This document shows positions 57,220 through 64,000 of a DNA stretch of 64,000 nt, piece by piece. Each line of letters opens with the position of its first letter. The first letter of the stretch is position 1. The stretch is from DASXRA01 sp036502575. Its GTDB lineage: Bacteria > Actinomycetota > Actinomycetes > Mycobacteriales > Jatrophihabitantaceae. The notes beneath the pieces were generated by a model. The model was not told where the DNA came from. It worked only from the letters and a program-made list of their open reading frames with translations, and searched no databases. The translations under genes were made by a program, and so were the position numbers. The stretch covers positions 10,842-74,841 of the forward strand of contig DASXYL010000055.1 in assembly GCA_036502575.1 (NCBI GenBank). Reading direction: 5' to 3'.

Positions 57220-57248
57220 CGATGAGCGCTCGCGCGAAGAGCCCGCCG
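57220..57248. repeat. Dispersed extragenic element (inverted copy)
   Basis: On the minus strand this carries the 29-nt string GGCGGGCTCTTCGCGC followed by GAGCGCTCATCGC, one mismatch from 25661-25689. Between the GCS2 gene and the SDR gene end. It yields a spurious MSARAKSPP-type frame. Confidence 0.5.
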
Positions 57249-57292
57249 CCGCGACGCGGCCCGCGACGAAGGAGCGGTGCGGATAAGAACAG

Positions 57293-58036
57293 TCAGGCTC
57301 TAATACTCCAGCCGCCGTCGACGTCGATCGTCTGCCCGGTGATCCAGGCCGACGCCGGTGACACGAGCCAGATGATCGTCTCGGCGATGTCGTCCGGAGT
57401 CCCCCAACGACGCTGCGGATGGGCGGCGGCCACCTGCGCGTGGGCGGCCGCGTCGGCGTATCCGGTGTCGACGGGGCCCGGATTGACGCAGTTGACCGTG
57501 ATGCCGCGGGGCGCCAGGTCGAGGGCGAGCGACGGCGTCAGCTGCTGGATCGCCGCCTTGGAGGCGATGTAGGGCAGCTCGTCCGGCATCGGGCCTCGGT
57601 GCTGTCCGGACGAGAACGTGATCACCCGGCCGTGCTCGCCGGCGAACCGCGCGGCGAACTCCTTGATCAGCAGCAGCGTCGCCCGGGCGTTCACGGCGAA
57701 CGTCCGGTCCAGCTCCTCAGCGGTGAGGGCGGCCAGCGACTGCCCCGACGTCCGGGCATGGACGGCGAGCAGCACGTCCAGCCCGCCGATCCGGTCACAG
57801 GCCTGCGTGATCAGCCGGGCCGGCGCGTCGGCGTCAGCGAGATCGACGGACGCGTAGTGCAGCACGGGAGCGTCGGCGTCGTCGGCACCCCACGGTTGCT
57901 CGGCGTCGTGCGCCGCCCACCCGGACGCGAACACGCTCGCCCCGGCAGCCTCCAGCCGGCGGGCCAGCGTGTACGCGATGCCGACCCGGCGGCTCACCCC
58001 GGTGATCAAGATGCGACGGTTCCCCAACTGCGCCAT
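57293..58036 (-). CDS. SDR-family oxidoreductase
   Basis: A 247-aa short-chain dehydrogenase. Seen: ILITGVSRRVGIAYTLARRL (cofactor loop, with SRRVG replacing TGxxxGxG), VDLADADAPARLITQACDRI, LLAVHARTSGQSLAALTAEE, catalytic Ser in ITFSSGQHRGP, YxxxK in DELPYIASKAAIQQ, and ITGQTIDVDGGWSI. Reduces or oxidises an alcohol/ketone with NAD(P)H. ATG 58036 with GGAGAGG upstream. The loop resembles the enoyl-reductase-like SDR subgroup. Confidence 0.85.
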   Translation of the reverse strand: MAQLGNRRILITGVSRRVGIAYTLARRLEAAGASVFASGWAAHDAEQPWGADDADAPVLHYASVDLADADAPARLITQACDRIGGLDVLLAVHARTSGQSLAALTAEELDRTFAVNARATLLLIKEFAARFAGEHGRVITFSSGQHRGPMPDELPYIASKAAIQQLTPSLALDLAPRGITVNCVNPGPVDTGYADAAAHAQVAAAHPQRRWGTPDDIAETIIWLVSPASAWITGQTIDVDGGWSIRA

Positions 58037-58050
58037 ACCGCCGATCCTCT

Positions 58051-58101
58051 CCGATCGCGCAACTTTCGGCAGTGTGCAGCCGCCGGGTGTTGCGCGATCG
58101 G
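58051..58101. repeat. Family II palindrome, diverged copy (51 bp)
   Basis: Arms CCGATCGCGCAAC (58051-58063) and GTTGCGCGATCGG (58089-58101), with a less regular centre containing TTCGGC and GCCG. Same length and arm theme as 24579-24629, but it lies between divergent gene starts, so it cannot be only a terminator. Confidence 0.6.
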
Positions 58102-58111
58102 GGACGGGCCG

Positions 58112-58117
58112 TACGGT
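58112..58117 (+). promoter_or_regulatory. -10 box of a leaderless promoter (58125 gene)
   Basis: TACGGT ends 7 nt before ATG 58125 and sits just after the family II palindrome. Confidence 0.5.
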
Positions 58118-58124
58118 CCACGCC

Positions 58125-58541
58125 ATGAACTCGCGCCTGCGCCGCAAGCTCATCGACGCCATCACTTCTGAGCTCGCTGCCGGCGAGTCGATCGAGCTGA
58201 CCGGTCGCGGCCGGGTGGCAACGGCACCGCACTCCGCGGTCGGCGCGGCCGCCTCGGCGATCGCCAAGGTCAACACCGTTGGCCAGCTGCGTCGGGAGCG
58301 GTTTCTCGTGCTGACCGATCGGAGGTTCCTGCTCGTCGCTCCCTCGCGCGGGTACCAGCCGACCTCGAAGATCGTCGGCGTCATCGACCGGGAGCATCTC
58401 TCGGCCGCCCGACTGACCGGCGGCCTATTGGCATCCATCGACGTCGGCGACGGGTCGACCACCCTTCGCCTGACGTTCCCGCTGCCCGACCGCACGTTCG
58501 CCAAGGAGTTGGCCGCGGCCCTGGGAGTACCCCAAGACTGA
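58125..58541 (+). CDS. PH-like/unknown 138-aa protein
   Basis: Function unknown. Beta-rich pattern: RRERFLVLTDRRFLLVAP, TSKIVGVIDREHLSAARLTG, GSTTLRLTFPLPDRTFAKEL, like the strand order of bacterial PH domains (TDRR.LLV). Opens with an amphipathic helix RRKLIDAITSELAAGESIEL. Start 58125 chosen from the -10 box; the frame is open further up. Possibly a small membrane-peripheral protein. Confidence 0.55.
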   Translation: MNSRLRRKLIDAITSELAAGESIELTGRGRVATAPHSAVGAAASAIAKVNTVGQLRRERFLVLTDRRFLLVAPSRGYQPTSKIVGVIDREHLSAARLTGGLLASIDVGDGSTTLRLTFPLPDRTFAKELAAALGVPQD

Positions 58542-58544
58542 CGG

Positions 58545-58589
58545 ATCGTGGTGGGTTAGCCCGCTCAGAGCGGGCAAGCCCACCACGAT
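58545..58589. terminator. 45-bp palindrome between convergent genes
   Basis: Arms ATCGTGGTGGG (58545-58555) and CCCACCACGAT (58579-58589), inner stem GCCCGCTC/GAGCGGGC. Lies 4 bp after the 58125 gene and 9 bp before the mutase stop; a bidirectional terminator. Confidence 0.65.
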
Positions 58590-58598
58590 TGGCAGGAA

Positions 58599-60179
<1,581 letters not shown>

Positions 60180-60310
60180 TCCGTCAGGGTGCCAGTCTGC
60201 GGGCACAACCGCGCATTGGTTGTGAGCAATTCGGCGGCCTTAACTGAGTGCTGTCTGAGAGTCGGCCCGCCTTCAGCAACACTCGGCGCCGGACGTGCGT
60301 TCATAGAGGC

Positions 60311-60661
60311 ATGGACGTCAGGCGCCGCCGCCAGGTGCGTGCCGGCGTGTGCTTCGCGCTACCTGCCCTCGCACTCGCGTTGTGCACGGTCCTGGGCCTG
60401 GGGGCCAGCGCGGCCGCGAGCGCCGCATCCGATGCGGACAACCACGGCCACGCGACGGCCATGGCGCCCGCCCCGCATCGTCCGGCCCACGCGATCGTAC
60501 GGATGCAGGACCCGATCGGATTCGACCTCGTCGCGGCCGAGCAATCGGTCCAGACGTCCCATACCGCCGAGCACCTTGTCCTGTCCACGCCGCCGGTTCG
60601 ACCGAGCGTCGAGCCCGGCGGCGAGCACAATCGCGGACCGCCTGCCGGAGAGCTCGTCTAA
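60311..60661 (+). CDS. Small exported or membrane-anchored protein, unknown
   Basis: A 116-aa protein: basic start MDVRRRRQVR, one hydrophobic segment AGVCFALPALALALCTVLGL, then a His- and Pro-rich hydrophilic part (DNHGHATAMAPAPHRPAHAI). No domain known. The His-rich stretch could bind metal. It precedes the DksA-like gene by 46 bp, same strand. Confidence 0.5.
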   Translation: MDVRRRRQVRAGVCFALPALALALCTVLGLGASAAASAASDADNHGHATAMAPAPHRPAHAIVRMQDPIGFDLVAAEQSVQTSHTAEHLVLSTPPVRPSVEPGGEHNRGPPAGELV

Positions 60662-60707
60662 CTCTCCGTCCCGCCGCACGACGCGGCCATCCAAGCAGGA
60701 GATCCAC

Positions 60708-61058
60708 ATGATCCACTCACCCGCCGCCCGGCGCAGTATCACGCTGGCTGGCGACCATCTAGACATGTTGCACGACATGCTCGAAGAGCAGCGCCGGTTC
60801 CGGATCGAGCAGCTGACCGAATCGCCTCCGCCACCCCGGACGATGTCCGAGGCAGAGTTGGAGGTGCGCGAGACGATCCTGCACGGCGCCCAACTCGCAT
60901 TGGCCGACGTCGAGGCGGCGCTGGACCGCATGCGGCACGGCACCTACGGACGCTGCGTCCACTGCGGCGACCAGCTGCCGTCCGAACGGCTGGAGGTCGT
61001 CCCGCAGGCGGCGCTGTGCATGCCCTGCCAGCGCGTAGCCGACGTCGTAACGCACTGA
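60708..61058 (+). CDS. DksA/TraR-family zinc-finger protein
   Basis: A 116-aa protein. Coiled helix LDMLHDMLEEQRRFRIEQLT and MSEAELEVRETILHGAQLAL, then C4 zinc finger GRCVHCGDQLPSERLEVVPQ with second pair LCMPCQRVADV. TraR/DksA proteins bind the RNA polymerase secondary channel; actinobacterial short members may not all do so. ATG 60708 after CAGGAGATC. Confidence 0.85.
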   Translation: MIHSPAARRSITLAGDHLDMLHDMLEEQRRFRIEQLTESPPPPRTMSEAELEVRETILHGAQLALADVEAALDRMRHGTYGRCVHCGDQLPSERLEVVPQAALCMPCQRVADVVTH

Positions 61059-61085
61059 AAGTCGGCGCGTGCGTTCGCCGTGGCC

Positions 61086-61091
61086 TAAGCT
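61086..61091 (+). promoter_or_regulatory. -10 box of a leaderless promoter (pnp)
   Basis: TAAGCT ends 8 nt before GTG 61100; it decides this start. Confidence 0.55.
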
Positions 61092-61099
61092 CCGCGGAC

Positions 61100-61894
61100 G
61101 TGACGACCGACCCGATGGACGCCGCCCGCGAGGCGGCAACGACGCTCGCCGAGCGCACCGGCACTGACCACCACGACGTCGCAATCGTGCTCGGCTCCGG
61201 CTGGGTGCCGGCGGTCGAGGCGCTCGGCGGGGCGACCCACGAGCTACCGGTGACCGACCTGCCCGGCTTCTTGCCCCCCGCCGTCGAGGGGCACGCCGGG
61301 CGGGTCCGCTCGCTCGAGGTCGCCGGGAAGCGGGTACTGGCCTTCCTCGGCCGGACGCACCTCTACGAGGGGCGGGGCGTCGAGGCCGTGGTGCACGGCG
61401 TGCGAACCGCGGCGGCGGCGGGCTGCCGGACCATCGTGCTGACCAACGCCTGCGGCGGGCTGCGCGCCGGGCTCTCGGTGGGCGATCCCGTGCTGATCAG
61501 CGACCACCTCAACCTGACGTTCCGGACGCCGCTCGTCGGGGCCCGATTCGTCGATCTCAGCGACCTGTACACAGCTAGGCTGCGCGGCATCGTCCGCGAG
61601 ATCGACCCGTCGATCACCGACGGCGTGTATGCCGCGATGCCCGGACCGCAGTACGAGACGCCGGCCGAGATCCGGATGCTGGCCACACTCGGCGCCGACC
61701 TCGTGGGAATGTCGACCGCGTTGGAGGCGATCGCGGCTCGGGCCGAGGGGTGCGAGGTACTCGGCATCTCGCTGGTGACCAACCTGGCGGCGGGGCTGGG
61801 CGATCCGCTCGACCACGAGGAGGTGCTCGAGGCGGGGCGGGCCGCGGCCACCCGGATGGGACAGCTGCTCGGCAAGGTCATCGAGCACCTGTGA
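61100..61894 (+). CDS. punA: Purine nucleoside phosphorylase (trimeric)
   Basis: A 264-aa phosphorylase. Seen: DVAIVLGSGWVPAVEALGGA (phosphate loop), VEGHAGRVRSLEVAGKRVLA, FLGRTHLYEGRGVEAVVHGV, VLTNACGGLRAGLSVGDPVL, AAMPGPQYETPAEIRMLATL, DLVGMSTALEAIAARAEGCE, VTNLAAGLGDPLDHEEVLEA. Splits inosine/guanosine with phosphate to base and ribose-1-P. GTG start fixed by a leaderless -10. Stop overlaps the next GTG. M. tuberculosis deoD (Rv3307) sits in the same place. Confidence 0.92.
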   Translation: MTTDPMDAAREAATTLAERTGTDHHDVAIVLGSGWVPAVEALGGATHELPVTDLPGFLPPAVEGHAGRVRSLEVAGKRVLAFLGRTHLYEGRGVEAVVHGVRTAAAAGCRTIVLTNACGGLRAGLSVGDPVLISDHLNLTFRTPLVGARFVDLSDLYTARLRGIVREIDPSITDGVYAAMPGPQYETPAEIRMLATLGADLVGMSTALEAIAARAEGCEVLGISLVTNLAAGLGDPLDHEEVLEAGRAAATRMGQLLGKVIEHL

Positions 61895-62685
61895 ACGTGC
61901 TGTTGACGGGGGCGGCGGGGCGCATCGGGACGATGCTGCGCGAGCGGCTGCCGGCCTACGGCGTGCAGCTGCGCCTGTTCGACCGGGAACCGGTCAAGGG
62001 CGGCATCGTCGGCGACGTGGCCGATCCGGCGGCGCTCGACGAGGCGTTCGCCGGTGACCTGGACGCGGTCGTGCACCTGGCCGGCAGGGCCGGCGAGGCG
62101 ACGTGGACCCGCATCCGCGAGGCGAACTTCGACGGCACGTACCAGCTGTTCGAGGCGGCCCGCCGCCACGGCGTGAGCCGCGTCGTCTACGCCTCGTCCA
62201 ACCACGCCGTCGGCTTCACGCCCCGCGGGTTCGAGGATCTGCCGGCGGACGCCCCGCCCCGTCCGGACACGCTGTACGGGGTCAGCAAGGTGTTCGGTGA
62301 GGCGCTCGCGCGCTATTACGTCGAGCGGTACCGCCTGCAGGTCGCCTGCCTGCGCATCGGTACCTGCAGTACAACTCCACCGGACTACCGGTCGCTGTCC
62401 ACCTGGCTCTCACCGGACGACTGCGCCCGACTGGTACACGCCGCCCTCATCGCACCCGACCTGACGTACGCCCTGGTATGGGGCGTTTCGGCGAACACCC
62501 GTCGCTGGTGGTCGCTGGACGCCGGCCGAGCGATCGGCTACGAGCCCCTCGACGACGCCGACTCCTACGTCGGGCAGTTGCCGGCCGAGCGCGACCAGCC
62601 GCTCGACTCCGACGATCTGGTCGGCGGGGGCTTCACGACGCCCGGCTTCGGCATCGACGAGGCGTTGGCCCGCGATGACGCCTGA
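61891..62685 (+). CDS. NAD-dependent uronate dehydrogenase-like SDR (epimerase family)
   Basis: A 264-aa extended-SDR protein. Seen: NVLLTGAAGRIGTMLRERLP, LDAVVHLAGRAGEATWTRIR, ANFDGTYQLFEAARRHGVSR, VVYASSNHAVGFTPRGFED, YGVSKVFGEALARYYVERYR (YxxxK), CLRIGTCSTTPPDYRSLSTW. The GAAGRIG start, SSNHAVGF and RSL.TWLSP..D patterns match uronate dehydrogenases that oxidise galacturonate or glucuronate. Its stop overlaps the phosphomannomutase start by 11 bp. Confidence 0.85.
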   Translation: MNVLLTGAAGRIGTMLRERLPAYGVQLRLFDREPVKGGIVGDVADPAALDEAFAGDLDAVVHLAGRAGEATWTRIREANFDGTYQLFEAARRHGVSRVVYASSNHAVGFTPRGFEDLPADAPPRPDTLYGVSKVFGEALARYYVERYRLQVACLRIGTCSTTPPDYRSLSTWLSPDDCARLVHAALIAPDLTYALVWGVSANTRRWWSLDAGRAIGYEPLDDADSYVGQLPAERDQPLDSDDLVGGGFTTPGFGIDEALARDDA

Positions 62686-64000
62686 ACTGCGCGCCCGGGT
62701 CGAGGCGTGGATCGCCGACGACGTCGACGCCGCGACCGCCGCCGAGCTGCGCGCACTGCTGGACGCCGGCGCGGACGAAGAGCTGGCCGACCGGTTCGCC
62801 GCGCCGCTGACCTTCGGCACCGCCGGGCTGCGCGGGCCGCTGCGCGCCGGGCCGAACGGCATGAACCGCGCCGTCGTCCGCCGCACCGCCGCCGGCCTGG
62901 CCGCCTGGCTGCACGAGCGCCGACCCGCCTCGATCGTGGTGATCGGCTACGACGGGCGGCACGGGTCCTACGACTTCGCCCACGACTCGGCGGCGATCTT
63001 CGCCGCGGCCGGCTTCGACGCCCGGGTGCTGCCGCGGCTGCTGCCGACGCCGGTGCTGGCCTTCGCCGTGCGACACCTCGGCGCGGCCGCCGGCGTCATG
63101 GTCACCGCGTCGCACAACCCGCCGCAGGACAACGGCTACAAGGTGTACGCCGGCGACGGAGCGCAGATCGTCCCGCCCATGGACGCCGAGATCGAGGCGG
63201 CCATCGACGCGGTCGGACCGGCCCGTGAGATCGAGCTGTCCGGCGAGTACACGACCCTGGACGAGTCGATCGTCGAGGCCTACGTCACGGCGATCGCCGG
63301 GCTGATCGGCGACGGCCCGCGTGGCGTCCGCATCGTCCATACCGCGATGCACGGTGTGGGCACCGAGGTGCTCGTGCGAGTCTTCGCCGCGGCCGGGTTC
63401 GCGCCGCTGATCGAGGTGCCGCAACAGTCCGCGCCCGACCCGGACTTCCCCACCGTGTCGTTCCCGAACCCCGAGGAGCCGGGCGCGCTCGATCTGGCCC
63501 TGGCGCTCGCTCGCGCGCAGGCCGCCGACATCGTGATCGCGAACGACCCGGACGCCGACCGGTGCGCCGTCGCGGTACCGGACGGCGGCGTATGGCGGAT
63601 GCTGCGGGGGGACGAGGTCGGCGTGCTGCTCGCGGATGCCCTGCTGCGTAAGGGAATTCGGGGCACCTACGCCACCACGGTCGTCTCGTCGACGATGCTG
63701 CGCGCGCTGGCGGCGCGGCACGACGCGGGCTACGCCGAGACGCTCACCGGCTTCAAGTGGATCTCCCGGGCCGCCCCGGACCTGGCCTTCGGCTACGAGG
63801 AGGCGCTCGGCTATGCGGTCGCCCCGGACCTCGTCCGGGACAAGGACGGCATCAGCGCCGCCCTGCTCGTCGCCCGCCTCGCCGCGCGGCTGAAGGCCGA
63901 CGGCTCGTCGCTGCTGGACCGCCTCGACGAACTCGCCGCCGAGTACGGCCGGTACGCCACCGACCAGGTGTCGCTGCGGGTCGAGGACGTGGCCCAGATT
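62675..64000 (+). CDS. pmmB: Phospho-sugar mutase (phosphomannomutase type), 3' end outside window
   Basis: At least 442 codons, cut at the window end. Seen: LTFGTAGLRGPLRAGPNGMN, catalytic phosphoserine loop VTASHNPPQDNGYKVYAGDG, metal loop IANDPDADRCAVAVP, sugar loop TGFKWISRA, and GYEEALGYAVAPDLVRDKDG. It interconverts hexose-6-phosphate and hexose-1-phosphate for GDP-mannose or glucan lipids. ATG 62675 lies inside the upstream gene end. M. tuberculosis pmmB (Rv3308) follows deoD in the same way. Confidence 0.92.
   Translation, partial: MTPELRARVEAWIADDVDAATAAELRALLDAGADEELADRFAAPLTFGTAGLRGPLRAGPNGMNRAVVRRTAAGLAAWLHERRPASIVVIGYDGRHGSYDFAHDSAAIFAAAGFDARVLPRLLPTPVLAFAVRHLGAAAGVMVTASHNPPQDNGYKVYAGDGAQIVPPMDAEIEAAIDAVGPAREIELSGEYTTLDESIVEAYVTAIAGLIGDGPRGVRIVHTAMHGVGTEVLVRVFAAAGFAPLIEVPQQSAPDPDFPTVSFPNPEEPGALDLALALARAQAADIVIANDPDADRCAVAVPDGGVWRMLRGDEVGVLLADALLRKGIRGTYATTVVSSTMLRALAARHDAGYAETLTGFKWISRAAPDLAFGYEEALGYAVAPDLVRDKDGISAALLVARLAARLKADGSSLLDRLDELAAEYGRYATDQVSLRVEDVAQI

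Overview
The window is chromosomal DNA of a GC-rich actinomycete. Supporting signs are the very high GC content, frequent GTG starts, many 4-nt stop/start overlaps (ATGA or GTGA), the acyl-CoA carboxylase epsilon subunits, an SOS-controlled DnaE2, an Rv2578c-type radical SAM protein, and a gene set that recalls part of the Mycobacterium tuberculosis chromosome: birA / PH-domain protein / accD5 / accE5, maf, accA3, lpdA / DUF5313, amidohydrolase, purine nucleoside phosphorylase and pmmB. The order is broken by insertions, so this is a related actinobacterium and not Mycobacterium; I do not assign a genus. No rRNA, tRNA, CRISPR array, integrase, transposase or prophage gene was seen.

Layout. 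1-7.9 kb: end of a cation/proton antiporter, alpha/beta hydrolase, VOC protein, an SRPBCC-ArsR operon with two 20-bp operators, DUF2182 and DUF899 genes, methyltransferase, GNAT, glycosyltransferase, cupin-SnoaL and DinB proteins. 8-17.2 kb: secreted arylsulfotransferase-like protein, a divergent XRE-cupin/GNAT pair sharing an operator, a barstar homologue, a sigma factor fused to a DUF4367-like domain with a lipoprotein, an FHA-HTH regulator, a second lipoprotein, an esterase-like hydrolase and a beta-helix protein. 17.2-22.7 kb: SOS-box dnaE2, two tandem 12-codon ORFs, an intein-containing radical SAM protein and a CBS protein. 22.7-29 kb: LysR, VOC, HMG-CoA lyase, PH-domain protein, birA, accD/accE. 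29-38.6 kb: collagen-like protein, MarR/MFS efflux pair, a 1379-aa GH35 beta-galactosidase, a two-component system and rhodanese. 38.7-44.4 kb: Lrp, an Ala/Gly-rich acidic protein, MTA phosphorylase, a possible small RNA, acyl-CoA dehydrogenase-maf, a sedolisin protease. 44.6-48 kb: accE-accD-acyl-CoA dehydrogenase operon under a divergent MerR regulator with a strong palindromic operator. 48-64 kb: lipoprotein, FAD oxidoreductase, biotinylated carboxylase alpha chain, DUF5313, lpdA, gamma-glutamyl enzymes, M20 amidohydrolase, SDR, acyl-CoA mutase large subunit, DksA/TraR-like protein, and PNP / uronate dehydrogenase-like / phosphomannomutase (cut by the window end).

How they work together. 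The metabolic core is acyl-CoA carboxylation and branched-chain or odd-chain acid use. BirA would biotinylate the alpha chain at 50.4 kb, which could serve both beta/epsilon pairs (27.2 and 44.8 kb). HMG-CoA lyase, two acyl-CoA dehydrogenases and a mutase large subunit complete parts of leucine/propionate pathways.

The most distinctive non-gene signals are: (i) a family of about 46-bp palindromes with a conserved CTAT..GAC centre placed just after genes, plus a second 51-bp family; (ii) a 72-bp nested palindrome lying in frame inside the N-terminus of accE2; (iii) a mini-intein that splits a radical SAM CX3CX2C motif exactly before its third cysteine; (iv) a 35-bp tandem duplication that makes a chain of stop/start-coupled mini-ORFs between dnaE2 and that gene; (v) a recurrent TANNNT box 6-8 nt before start codons, implying many leaderless transcripts, which I used to choose several starts.
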